Of a DNA stretch of 64,000 bases, positions 25,501 through 40,500 are shown piece by piece (within the stretch, counting starts at the first letter, position 1; each line of letters begins with the position of its first letter). The notes beneath the pieces are model-generated. The model searched no databases and was not told the DNA's origin. It worked only from the letters and a program-made list of their open reading frames with translations. The stretch spans positions 7,958,151 to 8,022,150 of the forward strand of contig NC_135257.1 in assembly GCF_964204865.1 (NCBI RefSeq), given 5' to 3'. This DNA is from Styela clava. Lineage: Eukaryota > Chordata > Ascidiacea > Stolidobranchia > Styelidae. Made by a program: the position numbers and the translations under genes.

Positions 25501-28500
25501 ATATTCAAAATATTATCATTTTCAATGTTATTTGCTATATAAACTTCATTTTTGTTACAGATAATGAAACGCATTCTCCGCCACTATCACCTAATCATGA
25601 TAGCATGACCAATTCTATGACTAATAATACACACAGTAGAACTTATTATAATAGGACCTTTGGCCACAATACACAGGTAATTTAATTTTGTTTTGAGCAC
25701 AGTTTATTACGTAGCTTAAACTTTGTACTTTATGGCTGCCATCATGAAATAATTTTTCAAATATAATCCGCAAAATCCAACCTGTGGTATGATGCGTATT
25801 CTGTTTTAGATCATGTTTGGCTTATAGAAAGACTGCAATCACTACGACTGCATTTATATTGAATTATTCAAAGAACATATTATGATATATGAAATCAATA
25901 TTGTTATTCTAATTGTACTATAACTTGTACTGTAATTTTCAAATATGAATGCACTTGGTATATGACATTTCATCACAATGAGCCAGTTAACTTCAGTTTT
26001 CTGCCTGTCTGTTTAATATCTCCATGCTATAATTTATCAAACTTCCTTTTCATTTTTTTGCAGGAAGCAGTACCAATGGTTGCTTATTATCATAATTCCA
26101 GTTCCGTGGCCGGAAAGAAAAGACCGACATTAGATGAACTTCATGATCACAAGGTTTTCTATTGTATTATATATCCGTTTTCAAATGTTTGAAACAAATT
26201 AAGGATGTAAATGAAGGAAGTATCCAAATCAATTTGTTTGCTGATATATTATTACCCTCCATTCACTAAGCCGTCATCTTCGATGATGCTACAAAATTGA
26301 AGAAAATAAATGTCAATGACCGTTTTTGTTATAAAGTTATAAAGAATTCTATGCATAAATATTAATAGGCTGACTCAGTCTACTTAATTGTTTTGAGTTA
26401 TTGCTGTAAATGTGCAATTTTAAAAAAATTGTCATTTTAGTATTACGGCAAATTAAAAGACGCACTTATTGCAATTTTATGTAATATTATCCAGGATGAA
26501 GTGGAATCGCCTGTTCATGAACAAAGAATGGAACTGACTGCCCAACCTGATCCAGAAGCTGCCATTGCTTCAGCTTCTGCTCCTATCAAATTTGGATGGA
26601 TAAAGGGGGTTTTGGTGAGATTGTCAAAATTCTTTTGAGAGAAGCATATTTAACATTTAGTACCGACATCTAATTTTCATGTCATGACAATATTGGCGCA
26701 TGTAGATGGTCGACCACTTACTATAGTTTTCATATTTATATTTACCTCCACGTGTTTACAGGTACGATGTTTACTCAATATCTGGGGTGTCATGTTATTT
26801 TTGAGAATGTCGTGGGTTGTTGGACAAGCTGGAATGGGTAAGATTTCCATATATTCAGTGTTATTTTAATTTTATCAAACACCTCTATGTTCAAAATTTA
26901 AGTGTTATTTTAACACCTCTACGTAGGTAACTATTTTTGTTTTCTTTCATTTTCTTTAAAGCAAACACAATAAAAACTTTATCATTATGACATATCAATA
27001 ATTTACATTTATGTTGTCTGAAATGGAAAACCCATTGAATACTCATAAACACGGTTGTTAAAAATCATGTTTACATAAATTCTTTTCAAATGTTTTAACA
27101 TAACCATAAAGGTGACAAGCTAACTTTTTATATATAGAAATCTTGCAGCATAACTTACATCATAGCATGTGTAAATATAGTGGTAACTTCCATTTGGAAT
27201 AAATAATTGTATAACATCTACTATCCAGTTGTTTGGATTTACTTTGACCTGCGAATTCAAAATCTTCCTAGACCTTTTTGAAAGGTCAAGCTGCAACAGT
27301 CATCTGCCGGTGTTGACAACATATAATATTGCCTCCAGCAATTATGTCATATGTTATTATCCGGTGGTAATTTATTGTTTGTTATAACTTCATTTGAAGT
27401 TTTAAACTCCTTATCATAATACTGGATTAAATGTGAATTTGTAATAAGAAAGTGTTATTAAAATACGGAAATTTTATCCTTGTCGAATCCGTAAACAAAT
27501 CCACATATTAAACTTACTTTATTTAATATTGTGAAAATCACCTATTATGCATATGGAAAGGATAAACGTATCAAAACAAAACTTTGTATTATAAAACTTG
27601 TTTTGTTATATTGTGAAATGTCCATATTTTCACATAAAATACTGTTTTGCACAGCTGTTTGTTCTGAGTGTGCATTGTTTTCGGTTTAAACTTTGAAGTC
27701 AATAGTCTGCAATGATTCAGTTGTTTTTTTGCAAAAATTAATCCGGCTTTGAAAACGACATTTAATGAATAATGATATCATCATCAAGTTTATGCTACAG
27801 CTTCCGACTTCCGTAATCTATTACAAAACACCGGTATGTCATTGAGACTTATCGGGGTCATGTTGCAGCTCTTTGGCAAAAATATTTACTTGTTTAGAAA
27901 AACTACTGTTGAACTGGCATATGTTTTTGTGAGTCATCGCTAGTTTAAACCAGTTTATTTGTTTAATAATATTTTTATGAGATTGGATTGGCTTTACGTG
28001 ACAAAAAACATAAATTGATATTCCATCAAATTTGTAGTTTGTTCAACCATTCAAATTTATATTCATAGATTATTAAAGCAGGGTTTCATATCCCTATTGA
28101 TTACATTTTATTAGGATCTGGAAATTGCATTGTAGGTTTCTTTATATTATAAAATTAGTTTTTTCAGACTTCACACACAATATGTTTTCATTATCTCTAG
28201 CTTTCTTCTTGTGGGCGTCTTGATTAAGCCTTTATAATTATACATAACAAATTATGATTGGGTATGTTTTGCTCTTTTATCAGTCTTAATAACTATGTGG
28301 AAACAATGTTTGTTACTGGTATCTTGCAATAAAATTTGTAGGCCTATCATAGTAATTCTGGTGGAATTGCAAAATAAATTATACATATTGTGTCAAAAAT
28401 AGTTTATTTTATCCTCAGCAAGCGATATTCCAAATATACATGTGATGGCAGTAATGCTCTTGAGTCTAAATGACGTAATTTAATAAAAAAAACTATAATC

Positions 28501-31500
28501 GAGTTTCTAAACTTTTAGAAAAATTATTGTGAATATTAAATAACCTCAGCTCTGAGTTTTTCGACATCTGCAGGTTTCATTTGACCCCATTCAATTTCAT
28601 CATGTGCCAATGGCCTATTATTCATATGTTAATCTGGATTAGAAGTTTTTTGTATTGTATTTTAAAAATTATCAGATTAATATCACCATTCACCATTCAT
28701 GATAATCCTTGCTTATACTACTTGATTCACGATTTAAATCTACTTTTCAATCCATTATAAGTATTGAGCCGCAAGTAACTAATTTTAACCAAAGTCCTCA
28801 TATTTAAAAATAGGTTTTTATATTTGAATTATTTGAAATTAATTTAGAATTTAATAAGATAATTTCAGTCTGCACAGATAATAGTTGCACATGGAAAAAA
28901 GCTGTTTAAATGTTCATCTGGATGTATTTTATTGCTTCCACTGACTTTTTTTTATGTGCCAAAATTATTTTTACAGGTTTGAGCATTGTTATCGTCTTAC
29001 TATCTGCGTTGGTAACAACAATAACAACTTTATCAATGTCTGCAATATGCACTAATGGACAAGTGCGTGGAGGTAACGATTTACGTTATGGATTCAAAAT
29101 TTTTGGTCAAAAGTCTATGCGAGATTAATTCATTGTTCTGAATTATTTCTGCTTGTGTTATAAGGTGACAATTATCATTTCTCAAACTATCATATAGGAG
29201 CTAATCGCATATGAAAAAAGTAAAATATTTTCAATTCGGCTTGGCTTCACCTTCATAGCTAGACCATCATGGCAACAAATTTTTTTACAAATATTGTCAC
29301 TTAAATACCCCTTTTTTCTATTTAAGGTGGAGCGTATTACTTAATATCACGTAGTTTAGGTCCAGAATTTGGAGGTGCGATTGGACTCATATTTTCACTT
29401 GCAAATGCAGTTGGTGTTGCAATGTATGTTGTGGGATTCGCGGAAACTGTCGTCGCTCTTATGCAGGTTAATTTTTCATCACTTTTCAGCTGTATTCTAT
29501 TGTACTGTATTTGCACAAACTTATATCTCAATTTGTGTGCTCGCAAAAACAGTGAAATAAGGTACAATTTTTGTCCTCAAAATATTTTCTTATGCCCAAG
29601 GGTGTACCATCACACAGGTTTAAAAAGCCTCGGTTCTGAAATTATTATATGTTTAATAATTATTGACTTCCTCTGAGACTAAGTGAGCTCAAACCATAAT
29701 TAAAATAATCAACACTATGTTTCATTATTTATCTGTATGTGATTCCAATTGAAATACTAGTATCTAGTAATGTAGTGGAATTGTGTGAATTGAATATTGT
29801 TTTTAAGTTCTGTAATTTTCCATTCTAAGTATTTTGCGTGCTCAAAAATATTTTAGGCTCATTTTGAAATTGATGGCTATTAAATATACATTTAAACATG
29901 AACTTAATCTTCTTTGACCTGCCTTCATTACTTAGTGTGTATGTTGGGAACATTTTTTTTTATATATCTAACAAACTTGGACTACTTCCTTATATTGTGC
30001 GAAATTACTCAATTTGAAGGTTACGTCATGCTTCAATTTGATTGATCAGTTCATATTCTCCTTACATTCTACAATATCTTGCATTGTCGATTTTAGGTAG
30101 AAACTTGGATGATATCCAAACTTTACCAGATATCAAGTGTTTGCTTGTGTGAAATGCAACAAAAAAAAATCATTCTTTTTTTATATTGCTAGTTCAATAT
30201 GAATTGAATCTATTTTTACTGTGTAAAAATTAGTCATAAAAATCAAGCAAAATGCCTATTCAGATGGTTTTCATTTGTTCTTCAAAGTATTTCATTACAT
30301 TAGGCTCCTCTTAAAACATTAGATTAATTAGGCATGTTAAAATTACCTTCATATCCAAATATCAAATAATAGTATTTTGGATAACTCTCTCGTTATGCCG
30401 ACATTTGTGTAAACCAGGCTTACCCAAACTGGGGTTCGCGGACCCATGGGGGTCTGTAATAACTGCACCGGGGGGTCGCAACTTTCTGAAAATAGTCTGA
30501 AACCTATACAAATTGATCATTATCTCATCGAATCGTTGTTAGCCTGCCTGTATTTAATGTGAGTACATATTGATTCAGACTTTCATGAGTTTTATTTTGC
30601 CAAAGGAAACATTATCCTTCCTCGTTGGTTGGGCAAATTAATATGACATAGGATGGGGTATGTCAAAAATAAGATTCAAAAATGGGGTCCGCGGCCCAAA
30701 AAGCTTGGGAAAACCTGGTGTAAACAGTATATAAAGTAGCAAGCTATCTATTTGTTCGATATTAGATTAATACAATACTCAGGCTCTGTTGCCTATATTT
30801 TTTGATATATTGTACTTGTCATGTTCATGTTGCCAGATTGGAGCAGACTGAAAACTCGTTGAATAATTTATCTATATTGAGTGAGGGTTTAGCCTAACAA
30901 CTGTTGGTAACAACTAGGCATGTTATTGCTTTATGTTTAGGTAGAAAATTGGGTCTGTGGGCTTAAACAAAACATTCTTTAGTTTCATATAAACCATTTT
31001 GTGATATTTCAGCAAATTTTATGTTGTACAAGCAATAGGGTATGTGAAAAAGCACATGCTGAAATATTAAATCTAAAATCGCATCGTATATGCTCCTGCA
31101 GGAATTTTAGAATATTATTTAAACAATTTCCAGATGAGGCTTTGCCACAAGTACAATTTGATAACCCAGAAGATTTGATCCATTTTCATATTTTTATGTA
31201 TCATAAACAGTGTTTTTATTTTAATCAATTATTTTCTTAATTTAGGAATTTGGTGCTTCCATGACTCAAAATGTACTCCATGACACTCGAATTGTTGGAG
31301 CCATCACTGTACTTCTTTTGCTTGGGATCACTCAACTTGGAATGGCATGGGAAGCAAAAGTAAGAATATATTTCTTCTACATTGAGATTTGAGAACAATG
31401 TTCCTTTATCCGATGTGCTATATAGTTTAGGAGTTCAATTAAATATGTTTTTAATAAAGTGGATTGAAAGCAACTGTTTGATTCATTTCGCTACTTTTCA

Positions 31501-34500
31501 AGTATATAGTCCATAAACAAAGTCTTAAATTTGCAAAGGTAATTTATCGAAACCATATTGTTTTGGGCCTCACAAATGTATTAAATGAAGTGATTACTGG
31601 GTAAAAAACAACAAACCTGATTAAGATATATTAAGAACTGACTTCATATTAAAATTAGAAATTAATATGGACTTAATGAACACTCTGTATAACCTCGCTT
31701 ATCATAATTTTACTTATAGTAACTCCATTTTCAAATAAATGACTTCTTTATATGGTATACCTCTACGAAATCTCAATTTTTGGTTCACATTTATTGGTAG
31801 CTCTTGAGGTAAATTTTTCCGCAGCTTGCAATAATGTTATGGCTCAATAAAACATCTGCGGTTTATTGGGTTTTTATATCAAAACTGAAACCTGAAAGCA
31901 TATTTGGATGTTTGTTTTTATTCTTTAGAATTTCATATTGTTTATTGTACTTGTTGACAATTTTAATTTTCAAGGTATTTTAAATATGAAATATATTGAG
32001 TTTAGAACATTCCAGTGAACAATCAATAGTGTTGGAAGAAACATGTACTTTATTTTCTTTGTCATGAAGGGCATTTGTAGTCACTGAAAAGAACGTTGTC
32101 AAAAATAGCTCAGAAACTGGTGCTTTGACTACTGAGGATATAAAGCATGTTTTCAAGTTGGAATTAGGTCTATTACAAACCCATAATTTATTTCACTTCA
32201 ATTTCTGCTTCCAATCTTTTGTATCCAATATTGAAAGCAACCCAATCGAAATCCCTTCATTTTATTGCATACATTCATCCTGAATGCAGTGTTTTTATAT
32301 TACCATAGTTTCTATAAGCCAATATATTGCCTGAATCCTGTGCCTGCTACGAAAATTTTGAATATAAATTGCTCAAATATTTGTTTCCTGTTTTTGCTCT
32401 TCTTAGGCTCAACTGGTTCTGCTCTTTATTCTCATTGTAGCGATAATAAATTTCATCGTTGGGACATTCATTCCTGTTAACATGGAAGATAAATCATATG
32501 GATTTTTCAATTATCAAGGTGTGTTGTATTGTCACTGTTCCTTTTACGACATCAAATTTTATATTCATTCATTAAATCTCCATACATCAAACCTTGTCAT
32601 GATGGATAGGTTTTATCTTGCGTGTTGATTTTGTTAGTGCTCAAATATGGATCACGGCTCAAATGCACTATCAAGACTTATTGAGCTATTTTTCATTAAT
32701 ATTAAATTTGATTGTGCTTACTCAATGATCTTACTCATTGCGGAAGTCGTTATTAATAGTTGCAGCCAAGCCTATATCGAAATACTGGAAAGAAAAATAT
32801 TGACAGAGAATATTTTATTCATCATTAAATATATCCATTGCTCTTAAGGAAAGAGTTGGATGTTTCCCAACCTGATATTTTTTCTGATTTCTTTGTTTAT
32901 TTTGAATTCACTCATTATGGTGTAAACTGTCAAGGTTTGATTAAATTTTTCGATTCTCCTTGATGAATTTAGAAACTTGTAGGCAAATTTAACATGACAT
33001 TACCTTTTTCCACTTTACCTCAGGAACTATTGCAAATGAGAATTTCATGCCAGATTTTCAAGGTGAAGGTTTTTTCTCTGTATTTGCCATTTTTTTCCCT
33101 GCGGCTACTGGAATTCTAGCTGGATGTAATATTTCTGGTGATCTCAAGGTAAAACTTTATTTATAAAAATTTTATTATTTTTTTCGTACTTCATTGCTGT
33201 GCAGAGAATTGTTGATTTGAGATATAAAGCACTTCTATTTCACGCTGCCAGCGATGCAAAATTTTATACAAATAGGAAATAGGAAGAGTTCAATTCAATG
33301 TTCTTCAAACATCTTTTATCATTACCCACTTGTCATGTTCAAGTTTTTTTCGGGATTCTGGGATTAAAAATAAAAATAAATTAATAGAACAATTACTGAA
33401 CATTAATAGAGCTATTACTGCCCAACTGACTGCTCAGATTTAACTTACCTTAGTAACGGTAGCCTTTAATTCGTCTCCATGTTCTCTAAACATATGATCT
33501 TAAAACTAATAGTGAAGTTGGAATGTAACTTGTCTAAGTTTGGTATTGGTCTGATTGGGAGAAGCATACTTCTTTGTTAAGTGTGACGGTAGGCTTCGTC
33601 ACATCAAGTCAGGATCTGTTTTTCTTATCTGTTCAAAATGCTCTAGAAACATACCCCGCGCCCCCATTGAGCCCTTTCACGACCCACTGAGACCCCCAGT
33701 TTGAAGAGCCTTGATCTCCAATGCATTTGTCAGTAATATCAAAGCATATGTTAATTTATGTCATTCATAACATTCCACTACACTTACAGGATGCTCAGAA
33801 AGCAATTCCGAAAGGAACTCTACTTGCAATTTTAATAACGTCAATTGTCTACTGTATGGTTGTGGTTATGATTGGATGTGTTGAAGTAAGAACTGCATCT
33901 GGGAATGTTACAGGTTTGTCATCTGTTGTTATTGGGCACAAACTTGATCCATGGATTGTTTTGCTCTAAATTTCCTTTTTTTCTAATTAATGGACCAATT
34001 AATTTCAAATTTACAGTGCTTTTGTATGAAAGAACTTGCTAGATGGCTGTTACTATCTTCTGACTGGGGACGACAAAGTTTTTACATACAAAGTTTTTTT
34101 TTCTCTCCATTCAGAATTTGTTATACTTTTTTTAACATTTGAATATAATTTTGCTGAAAATGTGGTGGTCATTTGTCCCAAAATTTGAGCAATGCTCTAT
34201 TTTTATTCAAAAGTTAGTCCACAGCCAACCCTCGATGTTGGATAAGCAAATATTTATCGTGAAATACATGTTTTATGTAATTTCAATTAATCACATAGAA
34301 GTTACACTTGCAAGTGCATAGTGGAGCAAATCAACTATAGTTTGTCCTTGTACTTTACATTTCAGACTTTCCAATTCTGTGCAAATAGAAACAATTACAT
34401 CATATTTAAAATAATGACAATTACTTCTGCAAAAGCTAGTGCAAATGCAGTATAAAGATAAAGATCATAATTTTCTATTGGCTGTAACATCTGTTTAATC

Positions 34501-37500
34501 CCACTGAACAAAAATGGAAACACAACAACCTTATCATTCTTCTAAGTAAATAAATGGACATATTTCAGTGTTACAAAACTCATTTGCAATCATTAACATA
34601 TTTTTTTTTATCAAAAAGATTGTAACTTTGTTAACCAGGGATAATTGCATCATTTAATATAGATTTTTGAATACATGCTTAACGATTATTTGGGTTGGGA
34701 ACCACTGGGGGAAAGGGACTTGAACCCTATGTGTTATCTACGGTGCCAACACAGTCAAGTCTCATGCCTCAACCGCTAGGCCCGCATGCTGCCCAAGCAC
34801 ACTATCTGCATTGTTGTGCAATTCCTATATTGCTTTTGCCAGATTTTCTTGGTGCAAACATTACCGAAGTCACAAATTGCACAACTGCAGCTTGTCAGTT
34901 GGGTTGGGATTACAAACCTGTCTCAAATTGTGGAGAAGAAGGTGTAGATTGTTATCCTGGTGGTCTTCTCTATGACATGCAGGTAATTTACAATGAAATA
35001 CTTTATAAAACAGTTTCACTGTTAAATAAAATAGTCTACATGTCACACTAGCCTTGTTCATGTAAGAAACATACTTTTTGGCATTGAAGGATTTCCTGCT
35101 GACATATTCCTCACTGGTTATTATGGAATGTGACTGAGAGGGGATGATTAGGTACAAAAGGATTTCCCATTGATTTCCTCATTGCTGTAGGGTGGTCCAC
35201 GTAACACTGGTCTGGTATGACAATCCTATCCTAAATCGAACACCTTCTATGACTAAGGTCAGTCATTCGAAAGTATTTTGGAACCACACACTGCTTTTGA
35301 TTTTAACTTATGTCCTTGGTATGTGTTGTATTGTAACCATACCTAGGAAATTGTATTCATTCTATTGACCACCATGTAGTGTCTGACTCCATGATGTTCC
35401 GATTGGCATCTGGATAACTAATCTCATTTGAGGTAGTTTTTACTTGATCTTTTGGCTTTGATATAAGCAAAGCATATTTTGTATTTGTGCAGGCTATGGA
35501 AAAGATGAGTGCTTTTGGTCCGATCATTACTGCTGGTATATTTGCTGCCACATTATCTTCTGCTCTGGCCAGCCTTGTCAGTGCACCGAAAATTTTTCAG
35601 GTAAATTCAATAGCAGCGGTAGCAAAAGTGGAATTTCTCAATGTGAATGAAAAGCTTAGTTTTTTTCTTCAAGACAAATTGCCGTAAAGTAATTGAATGT
35701 TTAGTTAAAGCTACTTTATTGATGAAAAAATAGTCAAATTGAAAAAACTTAAGGGTAATGAATAAATAATGAAACACCTTAGTTTGGCCTTAAATTAGAT
35801 CCATTCAAAAGATTTTTTACACATTTGTATTGTACAGAGGGAATTGTCAATTTTTCCAAAACGTTCCAATAATTATATTATTGTCTCCTTTTTTCCACAG
35901 GCTGTATGTAAAGACAAGATTTTTCCTGGAATTGCATTTTTTGGCAAAGGAGCACCAGGAACTGATGAACCTCGTCGGGCCTATGTTCTTGCATTTCTGA
36001 TTGCTCTTGGATTTATTCTGATCGGAGAACTCAATACAATCGCTCCAATCATTTCGAATTTCTTCCTTGCTTCTTATACGTTGATTAATTATTCTTGTTT
36101 TGCTGCTTCACTGTCAAAGTCGCCAGGTAATGTAAAGGAATTAATTCAGTCTGTAATAAGCCTTTTTAATGAATACTTGTCACTCTGAATAGGGCTATGT
36201 ATGCTTCAACTGAGGAGTAAGTATTTTTAAAGGGACTGGATTCTATCTGGTTCTGCATTGCCCACCCAATTTATTACACTTTTCTTTGGGAACTCAAGAT
36301 CAGTAATCTTGACGCAAGATAGTCAAGTCCAGTCCTCTAACCACTAAGCCATCATAATCATAGTTATGTAAAATGCATGAATTGAGTTTTAAATCGGATT
36401 CCGCTCCACAGTAAAAGAAAATTAAGCAGAAAGATCAAATTGAGCAATTGCTAATTATATGTAGTAGTGAGCTACAATAAATGCTATCTATTATTAAATG
36501 CTTATTAAAAAGTTAGTTCAGATATACATTTGAAATATCAAAGCAAGATGATCATTTTTCATAATCGTTAAATTAACAGGTTTTTGGATTGGTGTGATGT
36601 GTGGTTATACCATAAATTTAATAGTACCGGTATTTGTTTTGTTTAATGATTTTTCTTGTTCTACAGGCTGGCGACCTGCTTTCAAATTTTACAACATGTG
36701 GTTATCCTTATTTGGTGCTTTGATATGTTGTGCCATCATGTTTGTCATAGAGTGGTACACTGCTCTCATCACCATAGTCATTGTCATGGCTTTGTATAAG
36801 TTTGTGGATTATAAGAAGCCAGGTAAGTGATTGATGTAGGTAGTACTATAATTCGGTAGTACTATAAAATTGCTGCAAAGCCTGCCAATTGCATAATGTG
36901 CTTTAGGCAAAAAATAATTTGCCTATGGTTTAACACAGCTGTTCCAAAACTGCGTCCCAAGATTATTTCGAGTGAGCAGTCAAAAGGTTGATTTATTTTT
37001 CTAAACTTTTTGTTCATTTGTTGGAAATTGTCACAAAATGATAAAATTTGTTGAACCAAATATTGAGAGAAAAGTAACATTGGTGATGTAGACAATCAGC
37101 CGCGTTATTTTATTTACGAACAAAAAATATAGCTTAAAATTCCCATGAATAAAATATGCATAGGCTATGTTTAAAACTTTTCTTTGGCATAATTTAATAT
37201 TAATAAATTCAAATTTCCTTCAAAAGTGTCATGGCCTGTATTACAGAAAGTAAATGCGTCACAAGTTTTAAACGTTTGAGGACTTCAATTTTAACATGTT
37301 ATTTTTGTCTAATTAAATATTTTCTGAATTTTCAGATGTGAATTGGGGATCTTCCACTCAGGCGTATTTATACATTCAAGCACTCAACAGCGCACTCAAA
37401 CTTCAATCTGTTGAGGATCACGTAAAAAATTTCAGGTTTGTATTTTCATGTCATCAGTTTTTTCATTTCTTATGGTGTGAACTTCGAGATCTGGCATAAT

Positions 37501-40500
37501 TTGGCCAAAAAGTAGAAAATAGTTTTCATGCCTAAGAATTGATGATCTCCTTTTTATCATTTCAAAGAATTTGTTGGGATTGAATTTTTAAAATGAATTT
37601 TTCACTAGATGCAAAGTAGGATTCAATTTAGTAATGAGTGTTACAATTTGAAAATAGTCTTTGTCAAGTAGAAAATTTGATTACTATAGATTCTAAATTC
37701 ATTTAATGTCACATAATTAGGTTTCATGTATGTTCCATGCTTGGTTTAACTTGAATTATTACAAAACTTACCAATGGTTCATACACGATTTGACTTGAAA
37801 ACATGTAACATTTTCATTTAATTTTAGGCCACAAACATTAGTTCTAACAGGACAGCCATCTCACCGACCAGCACTGGTTCATTTCGCTTCACAATTTACT
37901 AAGAATGTTGCCTTGATGACCTGTGCTAATATTATTGAGGTAGGCAAATCAATTTAATTTACTTTTCCATTCTTCAATCTTTTATCAAGATAAATAATAA
38001 AATTGGTCTAGTTGGAGAAAAAAATTTTTAGTTGTAAAAGTTGTACCTACCTGAACATCAGAATCGTACTGCTTTGGTCAGACATGAAATTTCCATCAAA
38101 CCAAGTTATTGTGAATTTGTCAAGTGACAAACCCATTTGCCAGGTTATGGTGGCAGAAAACTTGATAGCTTCATAGTATATTTGCCCAATAATATTTACT
38201 TGAGTACATTATAAACGCATAAGCAATTGTATCTTCTATACCAAGGGTGGAAAACTATAAGCCTCATGCCAAAACTAAATTTAATCGCAATATCAACAAA
38301 TTCCTTGAGCAATTTTTCAGCTAAAACATCAAAATTTGGTTTTAGTTGGATTGTGGCAGCATCAGGCGGGCCAGATTGCACTACCCAACGGGCCTTGCCC
38401 ATGTCGGGTTTATACTTTATACCAGGGCTACTCAACTGGCGGACCGCGGTCCGAATTCGGACTTTTCGAGTATTCGATTCGGACCGCGTCTGATTTTATT
38501 TTTATTTCGGAAGATTGTCTCCATTTAACTTTGGATCTGTAAAAGGATGTGGAATATCTTGCGGTTACTCAGTTTTCCACAACTCGCGTTTCCTTAACTT
38601 TTTAACCGAAAAGATAGAGTCACTGAATTATAGTTAGGCGCAGTATGAAATACATTTTCTGGCCATACCGGACCCCAAGAATTTTCAAGTTTTGTATACG
38701 GACCTTTAGCAAAAATAGTTGAGTAGCCCTGCTTTATACCATTATACAATTTAGATGAAAGATTTCAGTGTCTTGAATATTTTATTAATTCACAATTCTT
38801 TTTCCAGCCACGAGGTAAAAATCCTTACAGAACATTCATGAAACAGGGATATGCAAGTCAACATTGGTTGAAACAACAAAGAATCAAATCGTTTTACAAT
38901 AGCTTAGTTGCACCTAGTGTAAAGGCTGGTGCAGCATCTTTAATGCAGGTAAATCATTTGTGCAAACAACAGTTTAGTGCAAACAGTAATTGTAGGGATG
39001 CTTTCTAAAATTCTACTGTTTTTATAATTTTATATGGGCTATTTTATATGCCCGTCATTTTGAACAAGTCTCTGTACAAGCACAAACTGCTATGTTAGCA
39101 GGTGCTTTATTTTGGAAGAACTGGAATCGTTCAGTTCAACATTGTTTTCCTCAGGGGTGGGCAATTACTTTTCAGAGTGTGCCAGTTACAAAAAATAAAC
39201 TTGGTTAATGGGCTGGAGGCTCAAGACTCAATATGAAAAACTATGAATAAAAAACAGTTTATTTACAAAAGCTAGGATGACATTTATATAATAACAAGAG
39301 GCAATCTGAGTCATTACGATGTTATTTTTCCCACCCCTGGTTTACCATTTTGTTAGTTCACCTTGGATGAGGTAGTGGGCATAGGATTTGAACTTGCGAT
39401 ATCAAAATAGTTAAGTCCAATGCTTTTAATCACGAGGCCATCTTGTCCACTTTTTCCATTCGATTTTAGGAATTCTAAGTTGAGTTGTATGTCATATTAC
39501 TCATATTCATTCATTGTTGCAAAATTTGACACAAATAGAGGATTTTCACATGTTTGAAAATCAATGTTTTTAGGGCGTTGGAATGGGAAAACTACGCGCA
39601 AATACAATTTTAATGGGTTTCAAGAAAGACTGGAGAGAAGATGCCAAGGAAAAGCTTGTAGAATATATTGATATAATACAGTAAGTATTCAACAGGTGTT
39701 TATGTAGGATTTTAAAATAGTTGGGTGATTCAATTATCATGCAATTAAATATGGAATGTCTAAAACAAATATTATTGATATACACATCCAACATTTCTAA
39801 ATATGAACTTATATTGACTTAAGCAATAAACTCATAATACATAAATAATGAAATGTTATTGTTGACGCTAATATTCAGTTATACTAGTAATGGACGTTCA
39901 GCTGGTAATAGGCAACAGATATAGTTAGTTTTTATAGTTCTGTTTGCATTACTATGATTTACCTGGCAGCAACCAATCTCTATACTAATTTCTTCTTATC
40001 ACAGTGATGCTTTTGATCTGAATTATGGAGTCTGTATATTGAGACTGAAGGAAGGATTTGATGTCTCACCATACTTGAAAGATTCTAATACTCCTGAACT
40101 TGGTAATTTCATTTCCTCTTTTGAATATCATGGATTTGAAGGTTTAAAATATGTCTGTGTATGAATTTTCTGAGACAAAATGGAAATATCTAGTACAGCG
40201 TTTCTTAAAGTAGGCCCTCGGCTTCCTTGGGGGCCCATGAGTGAAGACTTTGGCTAGATATCATCCGCGATGACTACATTAATTTAAAGTAAATTTACTG
40301 TTTTTTTTTAATACTTCGAATGTAATATTTGTTGGCTTTTATATTATTAAATGTCTTGCATAAAATAAATTATGGAAATTTGATCCATTAAAGCAAAACA
40401 CGGTATTTTTATAGAAAAGAGAGCCACGAGTGTTGAGAGTCTTTATGAGGAGGCCAAGGATCATGAAAGTTCATTACAATCATTAATCAAGTCCATTATT

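Noticed and set aside
33620..33720. hAT-like right end (GACCCACTGAGACCCCCAGTTTG) in NKCC intron 13
   Set aside because: Looks like the end of a degraded element, but I could not find the matching left end or a target duplication, so no element is called.
34695..34790. tRNA-gene-like stretch on the minus strand
   Set aside because: Box A and box B are present, but acceptor and anticodon stems do not pair. A SINE head is likelier. The same applies at 36240-36352 and 39357-39450.
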